Made by a program: the position numbers and the translations under genes
Source: Flavobacterium sp.
Lineage (GTDB): Bacteria > Bacteroidota > Bacteroidia > Flavobacteriales > Flavobacteriaceae
Direction: 5' to 3'
DNA: 15,946 nucleotides
Assembly (NCBI GenBank): GCA_018062725.1
Contig: JAGORP010000040.1
Span: 1-15,946 of the forward strand
Part shown: positions 1 through 5,709 of the stretch, piece by piece
Numbering within the stretch: the stretch's first letter is position 1
How the letters are laid out: each line of letters begins with the position of its first letter
Notes under the pieces: generated by a model
What the model saw: only the letters and a program-made list of their open reading frames with translations
The model's database searches: none
What the model was told of the DNA's origin: nothing

Positions 1-159
1 AATACGTATTGACCAATATAAAAGAGTAACTAATAATCCGGCAATAGTACTTTTGTAAAGATCATTTCCGGTTGCGTAAATAATAACTTGAAACGAAACC
101 GCTACAAGGCCAATGATAATACCATAATAAATTCCATTTTTCTTAATAATTTCGTTCAT
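1..159 (-). CDS. Membrane protein N-terminus, DUF4199-like (partial)
   Basis: The gene runs off the left edge; only its first 53 residues are visible, starting with ATG at 159-157 on the minus strand. They begin MNEIIKKNGIYYGIIIGL. Two hydrophobic stretches, about residues 10-30 and 38-53, look like the first transmembrane helices of a small inner-membrane protein. The opening resembles the flavobacterial DUF4199 family, whose function is unknown; that assignment is from memory of the family and is tentative. The start is supported by a TATATTTG promoter element about 20 bp upstream on the same strand. It is transcribed divergently from rpmE2. Confidence 0.7.
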   Translation of the reverse strand, partial: MNEIIKKNGIYYGIIIGLVAVSFQVIIYATGNDLYKSTIAGLLVTLLYWSIRI

Positions 160-180
160 ACTTTCAGGATGTTTAAGTTG

Positions 181-188
181 CAAATATA
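181..188 (-). promoter_or_regulatory. Promoter -7 element of the DUF4199-like gene
   Basis: The minus strand reads TATATTTG, an exact match to the Bacteroidota -7 consensus TAnnTTTG, 21 bases before the ATG. No clean TTG is seen at the -33 position, so only the -7 half is called. Confidence 0.6.
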
Positions 189-245
189 ATAATAATTAAA
201 GTTATGGGGTTAGTTGCTAAAACACAAAAAAAGTTACATAATAGT

Positions 246-274
246 TTGATTATTAAAAAATAGTTGTAAATTTG
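246..274 (+). promoter_or_regulatory. rpmE2 promoter (TTG / TAAATTTG)
   Basis: TTG at 246-248, an 18-base spacer and TAAATTTG at 267-274 fit the Bacteroidota housekeeping sigma consensus. Transcription would start near 280, leaving a leader of about 95 nt before the rpmE2 start codon. Confidence 0.75.
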
Positions 275-377
275 CACCCTGAATTAAAAAGAAATACAAC
301 AAAAGTTACTGTAAGTCGATACCTTTTACTCAGAAAAGCATCAAGACCCAACGTAGCAAAACATAAAAAGATTTATT

Positions 378-629
378 ATGAAAAAAGGAGTTCACCCAGA
401 AAATTACAGATTAGTTGCTTTTAAAGACATGTCAAACGAAGATGTTTTTATTACTAAATCAACAGTTGAAACTAAAGAAACTATCATGCACGAAGGTGTA
501 GAATACCCAGTATTCAAAATGGAGATTTCTAGAACATCTCACCCTTTTTACACAGGTAAATCGAAACTTATTGATACTGCAGGACGTATTGATAAATTCA
601 AAAACAAATATGCTAAATTCAGCAAATAA
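378..629 (+). CDS. rpmE2: Type B 50S ribosomal protein L31 (bL31, zinc-free form)
   Basis: Structural protein of the large ribosomal subunit, 83 residues, which helps bridge the two subunits. The N-terminus [19 protein letters not shown], the central [20 protein letters not shown] and the basic end [10 protein letters not shown] are typical of the type B (YkgM-like) family. There is no cysteine anywhere, so this is the zinc-independent form; type A L31 carries four zinc-binding Cys. The gene is monocistronic, with its own TTG/TAAATTTG promoter, a leader of about 95 nt and a strong terminator straight after it. In many bacteria the C- form replaces the zinc form during zinc shortage, but in Bacteroidota it is often the only copy, so zinc regulation cannot be assumed here. 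Confidence 0.97.
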   Translation: MKKGVHPENYRLVAFKDMSNEDVFITKSTVETKETIMHEGVEYPVFKMEISRTSHPFYTGKSKLIDTAGRIDKFKNKYAKFSK

Positions 630-650
630 TCGCTGTTTTTATTTTGATAC

Positions 651-681
651 AAAAGCCTTTCCAGTCGGAGAGGCTTTTTTT
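651..681 (+). terminator. Rho-independent terminator of rpmE2
   Basis: AAAGCCTTTCC pairs with GGAGAGGCTTT (one G-T wobble) around an AGTC loop, followed by a run of T. It lies 22 bases after the stop codon. Confidence 0.9.
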
Positions 682-691
682 ATTTGGGAAC

Positions 692-723
692 TTGTCGTTT
701 TATAGTTAAACTTTGTAACTTTG
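692..723 (+). promoter_or_regulatory. Promoter of the GlmU-like gene (TTG / TAACTTTG)
   Basis: TTG at 692-694 and TAACTTTG at 716-723 are separated by 21 bases, within the Bacteroidota range. The transcript would have a 5' UTR of about 70 nt whose 3' half is the heptamer repeat. Confidence 0.65.
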
Positions 724-763
724 ACACAAACGCATAATAGATTTCTTTTTTTTGATATATTGT

Positions 764-798
764 ATCTGAAATCTGAAATCTGAAATCTGAAATCTGAA
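764..798 (+). repeat. Five perfect 7-bp tandem repeats (ATCTGAA) abutting a start codon
   Basis: ATCTGAA occurs five times with no mismatch and no spacer (764-770, 771-777, 778-784, 785-791, 792-798), and the ATG of the GlmU-like gene follows at 799. The array lies in the 5' UTR, between the promoter at 692-723 and the start codon, exactly where a ribosome would load. All frames through it are non-coding or hit TGA, so copy-number change would alter leader length rather than the protein. Confidence 0.95.
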
Positions 799-1971
799 AT
801 GAATTATATATTATTTGACGGCACTGTCCGTAATGCCTTACTTCCTTTTACATTTACCCGACCTGTTGCCGATATTCGAGTTGGAATTTTAACCATCCGT
901 GAAAAATGGGAAAAGCATTTAGGTTATACTACAACTACCATTACAGAAGAATATTTATCTGAAAAGTACCCAATGGTAGAGATGGAACAAAATGTGATGA
1001 TTAATGCGTCGTTCTTGCCTAATGATATTTTGGTTGAAATGGTCAAAAATTTGGAAGTAAATCAAGCGATATTTAATCATGATGAGGTGGTGGCTTTTTA
1101 CAGTAAAGAGAATCAGGAAGTAGACTTTGATACTTTTGAAATTATCGAATTTGATCAAGAATGTCTTCGAATCGAAAATACTTGGGATATATTTTCTAAA
1201 AATGATGCGGCGCTCCGTGAAGATTTCGAGTTGATTACCGAGGGCAGAAATTCACAACCTATTCCGAAATCGGTAAATGTATTGTCACCTGAAAATATTT
1301 TTATCGAAGAAGGAGCAAAGTTGGAATTTGTTACTTTAAACGCATCAACTGGTCCCATTTATATCGGTAAAAATGCCGAAATTATGGAGGGTTCTGTTAT
1401 CAGAGGTCCCTTTGCACTTTGTGAAAGTGGTCGTGTAAAATTGGCTTCCAAAGTATATGGTGCAACTACTGTTGGACCGCATTCGGTAATTGGTGGCGAG
1501 GTAAATAATTCGGTATTGTTTGGGTATTCCAACAAAGGGCATGACGGTTTTTTAGGAAACTCCGTTCTAGGGGAATGGTGTAACATTGGGGCTGATAGTA
1601 ACAATTCCAATCTTAAAAATAATTACGAAGAGGTGAAATTATGGAGTTATGAAACCGAGAATTTTGCTAAAACGGGATTGCAATTTTGTGGATTGATGAT
1701 GGGCGATCACAGTAAATGTGGAATCAATACGATGTTTAATACAGGTACTGTTGTTGGTGTTTCTACCAATATTTTTGGTTCTGGTTTTCCACGTAATTTT
1801 GTGCCGAGTTTTTCTTGGGGTGGTGCTTCAGGATTTACAACGTATATGACTTCAAAAGCATTTCAAACGGCTAAAATTGTAATGGCGCGTCGTCAAGTTG
1901 ATTTTACGGAAGAAGATGCTAAAATCTTAGAATACGTTTTTGAAGAGACTAAAAAATATAGAAAAGAATAA
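799..1971 (+). CDS. GlmU-like UDP-GlcNAc diphosphorylase / GlcN-1-P N-acetyltransferase
   Basis: A 390-residue two-domain protein matching the alternative bacterial GlmU family of Bacteroidota (TIGR03991-type). The N-terminal half is a divergent nucleotidyltransferase; its signature LLPFTFTRPVADIRVGIL spans residues 14-31. From about residue 165 the chain turns into a left-handed beta-helix of hexapeptide repeats (IFIEEGAKLE, IYIGKNAEIMEGSVIRGP, YGATTVGPHSVIGGEV, GEWCNIGADS), as in acyltransferases that act on sugar phosphates. The inferred job is cytoplasmic synthesis of UDP-N-acetylglucosamine for peptidoglycan and surface glycans. It is monocistronic, with its own promoter and a bidirectional terminator overlapping the stop codon. 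The ATG at 799 is fixed by the conserved FDGTVRNALLPFTFTRP start, despite the repeat array directly before it. No symbol is given because the sequence is not orthologous to classical glmU. Confidence 0.88.
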   Translation: MNYILFDGTVRNALLPFTFTRPVADIRVGILTIREKWEKHLGYTTTTITEEYLSEKYPMVEMEQNVMINASFLPNDILVEMVKNLEVNQAIFNHDEVVAFYSKENQEVDFDTFEIIEFDQECLRIENTWDIFSKNDAALREDFELITEGRNSQPIPKSVNVLSPENIFIEEGAKLEFVTLNASTGPIYIGKNAEIMEGSVIRGPFALCESGRVKLASKVYGATTVGPHSVIGGEVNNSVLFGYSNKGHDGFLGNSVLGEWCNIGADSNNSNLKNNYEEVKLWSYETENFAKTGLQFCGLMMGDHSKCGINTMFNTGTVVGVSTNIFGSGFPRNFVPSFSWGGASGFTTYMTSKAFQTAKIVMARRQVDFTEEDAKILEYVFEETKKYRKE

Positions 1972-2001
1972 AAAAGGGAGATATTTATATCTCCCTTTTT
2001 T
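1970..2001. terminator. Bidirectional terminator between convergent genes
   Basis: AAAAAAGGGAGATA (1970-1983) pairs perfectly with TATCTCCCTTTTTT (1988-2001) around the loop TTTA. The stem has A-runs on one side and T-runs on the other, so it works on both strands. It overlaps the stop codon of the GlmU-like gene and lies 4 bases from the 3' end of the lipoprotein gene. Confidence 0.92.
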
Positions 2002-2005
2002 AATG

Positions 2006-2599
2006 TTATAATGTTGGTTGAAATGCAAAACTTAAGTCCCCAGCATAATAAGTAGTTTCAAAATTAGTAGGGTATGTTTGTCCTGTTCCTGAAACCCAAC
2101 CGTAACCTGTGATGGAAATATTTCCAGCTGTTATTGGATAAGTTGCAGCAGAGTTGTCAGCTTTGTTTCTTTTATACCAATCGTTAGTATTATAAGTAAT
2201 CATGTATTCTTTGTCTTTCTTTAATGAAAGTGGAGATATAGATTTACTTGCCGTCACGTCTGCAGTTACCGAAGCAATTTTTTCAGTTCTGTAAATAATA
2301 CCTTCAGAAACATCCCAAATAGTTACTCTTACATCTGTTTGTGCATCAGGAATTTTTACAAATATTTTATTTATTTTTCCATTAACTGTTGGTTTGAAAC
2401 GGATTCCAAATTCATAATTACCAGAGTTTATAAAATTAGTTGTAGTATTAAACCCTGTAGTTGTAACATACTTTTGTAATGGATTTTCTTCAGGGAAAAC
2501 AACTGGAGCTGGTGTAGTAGAATCATCATCATTGCTGCAAGAAATACTTCCCGTAAAAAGTGTTGCTAACAATATAGCATTTAAAATTAGTTTTTTCAT
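2006..2599 (-). CDS. Probable surface lipoprotein with DUF4082-like domain
   Basis: A 197-residue exported protein of unknown role. Residues 1-20 are a lipoprotein signal peptide (MKKLILNAILLATLFTGSIS), with the lipid-bearing Cys at 21. The acidic stretch SNDDDS right after it resembles the lipoprotein export signal that sends Bacteroidota lipoproteins to the outer face of the outer membrane. Residues about 45-190 form one beta-rich domain (YEFGIRFKPTVNGKINKIFV, VRVTIWD, LKKDKEYMITYNTNDWYKR) that resembles DUF4082, a module found in secreted and carbohydrate-related proteins; this match is by eye. The start is clear, with a TTG/TATATTTG promoter upstream. No SusC/SusD partner is near, and its 3' end shares the terminator with the convergent GlmU-like gene. 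Confidence 0.85.
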   Translation of the reverse strand: MKKLILNAILLATLFTGSISCSNDDDSTTPAPVVFPEENPLQKYVTTTGFNTTTNFINSGNYEFGIRFKPTVNGKINKIFVKIPDAQTDVRVTIWDVSEGIIYRTEKIASVTADVTASKSISPLSLKKDKEYMITYNTNDWYKRNKADNSAATYPITAGNISITGYGWVSGTGQTYPTNFETTYYAGDLSFAFQPTL

Positions 2600-2624
2600 A
2601 GCATTTGTTTTTATTAATTTGGAG

Positions 2625-2653
2625 CAAATATATAGGTATTATTTACGTAACAA
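2625..2653 (-). promoter_or_regulatory. Promoter of the lipoprotein gene
   Basis: On the minus strand TTG (2653-2651) is followed after 18 bases by TATATTTG (2632-2625), a full Bacteroidota promoter, 25 bases before the ATG. Confidence 0.75.
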
Positions 2654-2753
2654 AGAACAAATCTACTAACGGCTTTTTAAATCGATGTAAGTAGTTTATC
2701 TAGCTATTTTTGTTTTTTTTTCTAACCAAAAATGGTGATAAAAAAAATATTCT

Positions 2754-2761
2754 TAAATTTG
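2754..2761 (+). promoter_or_regulatory. mtaB promoter -7 element
   Basis: TAAATTTG matches TAnnTTTG exactly and lies 44 bases before the mtaB ATG. No good TTG is found at -33. The predicted leader contains a two-codon ORF at 2789-2797. Confidence 0.6.
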
Positions 2762-2805
2762 CAACCTCAATTTTTTGACAACGATTTCATGAATTGAGCT
2801 ATTTT

Positions 2806-4128
2806 ATGGAAAACAACAAGAAAGTAGCCTTTTATACGTTAGGCTGTAAACTGAATTTCTCAGAAACTTCTACCATTGCCCGTAATTTTAAAGACGAAGG
2901 TTTTGACCGTGTAGACTTTGAAGAAGTGGCCGATATTTACGTTATCAATACGTGCTCGGTAACGGATAATGCCGATAAACAATTCAAACAAATTGTAAAA
3001 AAAGCCATGAAACTCAACGATAAAGCCTTTGTAGCTGCAGTTGGGTGTTATGCGCAATTAAAGCCTGAGGAATTGGCAGCTGTAGATGGAGTGGATTTGG
3101 TTTTAGGGGCTACCGAAAAATTCAAAATCACCGATTATTTGAATGACTTATCCAAAAATGACATGGGTGAAGTACATTCTTGTGAAATTGAAGAAGCTGA
3201 TTTTTATGTTGGAAGTTATTCCATTGGAGATAGAACTCGCGCTTTTTTGAAAGTGCAAGACGGGTGTGATTATAAATGTACTTATTGTACCATTCCGTTA
3301 GCTCGAGGAATTTCTCGTAGCGATACCATGCAAAATGTTTTGCAAAATGCTGCCGAAATTTCAGCCAAAGGAATCAAAGAAATTGTGTTAACAGGTGTAA
3401 ATATTGGAGATTACGGAAAAGGAGAATTCGGAAATAAAAAACACGAACATACCTTTTTAGATTTGGTGAAAGCCTTAGATGATGTGGATGGAATTGAGCG
3501 CTTGCGTATTTCTTCTATCGAACCCAATTTATTAAAAAATGAAACCATCGATTTTGTGTCGCAAAGTCGCACTTTCGTTCCCCATTTTCATATTCCGTTG
3601 CAATCCGGTTCAAATGAAGTATTAAAGAAGATGAAGCGTCGTTACTTACGTGAATTGTATTCAGATAGGGTGACTAAAATTCGCGAAGTCATGCCACACG
3701 CTTGTATTGGAGTGGATGTGATTGTTGGTTTTCCAGGTGAATCTGATGAGCATTTCTTAGATACCTATAATTTTTTAAATACATTAGATATTTCGTATTT
3801 GCACGTATTTACTTATTCTGAAAGAGACAATACTGAAGCCGCTGCTATGGAAGATGTAGTTCCTGGAAATGTTCGAGCTAAAAGAAGTAAAATGTTACGT
3901 GGATTATCAGTGAAAAAACGTCGAGCTTTTTATGAAAGCCAGATTGGAACCAATAGAACAGTATTGTTTGAAGGCGAAAATAAAGAAGGTTACATTCACG
4001 GATTTACCGAAAATTATGTAAAAGTAAAAACCCCTTGGAATCCCGAATTAGTCAATACATTACATGAAATCAATTTGACCAAAATTGATGAAGATGGAAG
4101 TGTACGTATTAGTTTCGTTAATGTTTAG
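2806..4128 (+). CDS. mtaB: tRNA t6A37 methylthiotransferase MtaB
   Basis: A radical-SAM enzyme that adds a methylthio group to t6A at position 37 of ANN-decoding tRNAs, making ms2t6A. The 440 residues show the full family order. The N-terminal methylthiotransferase domain carries Cys14 (TLGCKLNFSE), Cys50 (INTCSVT) and Cys81 (AVGCYAQL), which bind the auxiliary 4Fe-4S cluster. The radical-SAM core holds C154-x3-C158-x2-C161 (QDGCDYKCTYCTIPLARG). A TRAM-like RNA-binding region ends the protein (about 385-440). GCKLN and VINTCSVT point to MtaB rather than MiaB or RimO. An in-frame TTG at 2794 would add four residues, but the ATG at 2806 gives the usual MENxKKVAFYTLGCKLN start. The gene stands alone, and its stop codon lies inside a palindrome. 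Confidence 0.95.
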   Translation: MENNKKVAFYTLGCKLNFSETSTIARNFKDEGFDRVDFEEVADIYVINTCSVTDNADKQFKQIVKKAMKLNDKAFVAAVGCYAQLKPEELAAVDGVDLVLGATEKFKITDYLNDLSKNDMGEVHSCEIEEADFYVGSYSIGDRTRAFLKVQDGCDYKCTYCTIPLARGISRSDTMQNVLQNAAEISAKGIKEIVLTGVNIGDYGKGEFGNKKHEHTFLDLVKALDDVDGIERLRISSIEPNLLKNETIDFVSQSRTFVPHFHIPLQSGSNEVLKKMKRRYLRELYSDRVTKIREVMPHACIGVDVIVGFPGESDEHFLDTYNFLNTLDISYLHVFTYSERDNTEAAAMEDVVPGNVRAKRSKMLRGLSVKKRRAFYESQIGTNRTVLFEGENKEGYIHGFTENYVKVKTPWNPELVNTLHEINLTKIDEDGSVRISFVNV

Positions 4129-4138
4129 CTAAACATTA
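4119..4138. repeat. 20-bp perfect palindrome spanning the mtaB stop codon
   Basis: TAATGTTTAGCTAAACATTA equals its own reverse complement. The mtaB stop TAG (4126-4128) lies inside its left half, so the palindrome constrains the last codons of the gene. It directly abuts the larger palindrome at 4139-4192. Confidence 0.9.
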
Positions 4139-4192
4139 TTAATATAAAAAAGCTAGGATAAATTTAAATTTATCCTAGCTTTTTTATATTAA
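4139..4192. terminator. 54-bp perfect palindrome, probable bidirectional terminator
   Basis: The segment is a perfect inverted repeat: a 27-base left arm is followed with no spacer by its exact reverse complement. Its key core is AAAAAAGCTAGGATAAATTT and the mirror of that. GC-containing stems flanked by A-runs on the left and T-runs on the right fit a factor-independent terminator for both mtaB (+) and the lectin-like gene (-). The lack of any designed loop and the length are unusual for a terminator. Confidence 0.88.
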
Positions 4193-4205
4193 AGAGTTAT
4201 TAAGT

Positions 4206-4808
4206 TTAGTTTTTAATAATTCTATTCACTCCTATTCCTTCTTCAGAAATGATTTTGAAAATATATGTACCATTACTAAAATTGCTAATATCAATTTTAG
4301 TGGTGTCTTCATTTAGTTTATTTGTGCTAACTAATCTGCCAACAGAATCCATTATTTCTAAATTAACAGAATTCAATGATTTGTAACTAACTGTAATAAT
4401 ATTTTGAGCTGGGTTTGGATACATACTTATTTTTGAATTAATTGAAAAAGTAGTATTTGCTAACACACCATAACCTGCTATAACTGCTAATTTTTTTACA
4501 GTACCATTACAAGGATCTCCAAAAACAGTATTTGTAGCAGCAATAGTGAAAGAGTTATTTCCCAATGCTAATGCTTCAACTTCAGATTTACTAGTGTTAG
4601 AATGACATGCCGAAATAGTTAAGTCATTTGTAGCGCAAGATCCTGTTGGTGTACCATAACTTGCAAAATTAATCGAAGTTATTACTTGTCCAACGGGAGC
4701 CGTTAGCGTTAAACTTTGATTTTCAGCTACAATTCCACAAATTGTTTGTGCGTTTGTACTAATTGAAAGGATAAAAGAAAGAATAATAAAAGAATAATTT
4801 TTTTTCAT
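4206..4808 (-). CDS. Secreted SUEL-lectin-like protein with T9SS sorting tail
   Basis: A 200-residue exported protein. Residues 1-20 are a Sec signal peptide ending in TNA before QTIC. Residues about 24-115 resemble the SUEL/rhamnose-binding lectin fold (galactose-binding lectin family): ITSINFASYGTPTGSC, then TNTVFGDPCNGTVKKLAV, which matches the family hallmark FGDPCxGTxKxLxV. Only four Cys remain (24, 58, 68, 100) where eukaryotic domains usually have eight. Residues about 128-200 are a type A type IX sorting domain (ISMYPNPAQNIITVSY, ISNFSNGTYIFKI), so the protein should cross the outer membrane by the gliding-linked T9SS and be released or anchored to surface glycan. A sugar-binding surface role is inferred, not shown. 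A TACTTTTG promoter element lies upstream. Confidence 0.87.
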   Translation of the reverse strand: MKKNYSFIILSFILSISTNAQTICGIVAENQSLTLTAPVGQVITSINFASYGTPTGSCATNDLTISACHSNTSKSEVEALALGNNSFTIAATNTVFGDPCNGTVKKLAVIAGYGVLANTTFSINSKISMYPNPAQNIITVSYKSLNSVNLEIMDSVGRLVSTNKLNEDTTKIDISNFSNGTYIFKIISEEGIGVNRIIKN

Positions 4809-4831
4809 TTTGAAAAATTTTAAATTGAGCG

Positions 4832-4839
4832 CAAAAGTA
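4832..4839 (-). promoter_or_regulatory. Promoter -7 element of the lectin-like gene
   Basis: The minus strand reads TACTTTTG, matching TAnnTTTG, 23 bases before the ATG. No convincing -33 TTG is seen. Confidence 0.55.
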
Positions 4840-4885
4840 AGTGTTTTAAAATTAAAGTAAGTATTTTCCTTATATTAACAAATCG

Positions 4886-5227
4886 TTAATATTTGTGGTG
4901 AAACCGAATTTTCGTAATTCTAAAAACAGTCTCGCTGTATTGCTCAATAAAATCGAATTTATTTCTTCCAGGTTCTCCTAAACTAATAATATTCTTCGCC
5001 GAAATTTCGAAATACATTTTTTCGCCTTCAAACATAAATCGTTCACCATTATTACGATAGCCAGATCGAATAAGTGTAAATTCTGATAAATTCCATGTGG
5101 TAAAATCGGGATTGTTTATTTCTGATTTACAATACAAACCTTCGGTAATCTCGGTTTTGCAACCGTAATATTTTTCGATATTTTCGAAAAAATGAATTAT
5201 TTTCTGGTTTGTTCCTTCTGAAGTCAT
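4886..5227 (-). CDS. Hypothetical protein, 113 aa
   Basis: Not recognised. The product is small and soluble, with no signal peptide or membrane segment. It alternates charged and aromatic residues (KIIHFFENIEKYYGCKTEI, GERFMFEGEKMYFEISAKN, ETVFRITKIRFHHKY) and looks like a single alpha/beta domain with two Cys (about 23 and 33). The open frame reaches a TTG at 5233, but an ATG at 5227-5225 gives MTSEGTNQK and is preferred. It lies 40 bases downstream of the GNAT-like gene on the same strand, with no terminator between, so the two are probably co-transcribed. No GC-rich terminator is visible at its 3' end, only a weak AT-rich 6-bp hairpin around the stop codon. Confidence 0.65.
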   Translation of the reverse strand: MTSEGTNQKIIHFFENIEKYYGCKTEITEGLYCKSEINNPDFTTWNLSEFTLIRSGYRNNGERFMFEGEKMYFEISAKNIISLGEPGRNKFDFIEQYSETVFRITKIRFHHKY

Positions 5228-5267
5228 ATGCAAATAAGCCGTTGGTTGTGTCTACTAAAGGTTTCTG

Positions 5268-5552
5268 TTACAATCGAATTCCAGGAGGCAACAACTCTTT
5301 GTAAATTGGGTTTTTTTTGAAAAAAACAACAATTTTGGGTAAAATGGGAACTACTTTTAGTTTTCGTTCGAGGGCAATTGCCATAACATTTTTTAAGAAA
5401 TCAGAAATAAAATCTTCATCTGTAAAGTTTTCTGGAACATTCAAACGAGTTAGAAATATTTTTTTTTCTTGAAATGAATATTCCAACGTAATTAATTTGT
5501 CGCCTGCAAAAGTTTCAAATTGTCTAGAAAAAGTATTGTCTTTAATTTCCAT
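5268..5552 (-). CDS. Short GNAT-fold protein (Acetyltransf_CG-like), degenerate acetyl-CoA motif
   Basis: A 94-residue protein that resembles the small YidJ/Gtn-type GCN5-related N-acetyltransferases (about 90 residues, one domain). Recognisable parts are the N-terminal MEIKDNTFSRQFET, the strand IFLTRLNVP, the helix DFLKNVMAIALERKLKVVPI and the tail FFKKNPIYKELL, which parallels the VVPxCPFVxxYIxxHPEY block of active members. Where those carry the acetyl-CoA-binding RGxGIA/G loop, this one has ENFTDEDF (residues 41-48). Catalysis is therefore doubtful; it may bind a ligand without turnover or act as a partner. It is the first gene of a probable two-gene minus-strand unit, with a TAGCTTTG promoter element upstream. 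Confidence 0.75.
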   Translation of the reverse strand: MEIKDNTFSRQFETFAGDKLITLEYSFQEKKIFLTRLNVPENFTDEDFISDFLKNVMAIALERKLKVVPILPKIVVFFKKNPIYKELLPPGIRL

Positions 5553-5589
5553 GGTAGTATTTCGTACATTGAATATTTTTGGTGAATGC

Positions 5590-5597
5590 CAAAGCTA
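5590..5597 (-). promoter_or_regulatory. Promoter -7 element of the GNAT-like gene pair
   Basis: The minus strand reads TAGCTTTG, fitting TAnnTTTG, 37 bases before the ATG at 5552. It lies in the divergent region 5553-5709. No clear promoter was found for the plus-strand gene starting at 5710. Confidence 0.5.
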
Positions 5598-5709
5598 TTC
5601 TTAAAAAATTGATAATTTTAGGTAAAGTTCAATTCATTCAAATTGGAAATACTTATTTTTATGCAAATTTCGTGAAAATTTATTAAATACAAAGTAATCT
5701 GAGCCGATA

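Noticed and set aside
764..798. Heptamer array as a CRISPR-like array
   Set aside because: Units are 7 bp and contiguous, with no spacers.
955..1610. Several minus-strand open frames inside the GlmU-like gene
   Set aside because: They overlap one another and a conserved plus-strand gene, with compositions expected of reverse frames.
2794..2805. TTG start for mtaB adding MSYF
   Set aside because: The ATG at 2806 gives the family-typical N-terminus; the extra residues have no counterpart that I know of.
4878..4896. ACAAAT/ATTTGT hairpin around the stop of the 113-aa gene as terminator
   Set aside because: Six AT-rich pairs and no T-run on the needed strand.
5574..5581. TATTTTTG as a plus-strand promoter for the hydrolase operon
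   Set aside because: It lies 128 bases before the ATG with no TTG at a suitable distance and overlaps the opposing promoter region; chance match in AT-rich DNA is likely.
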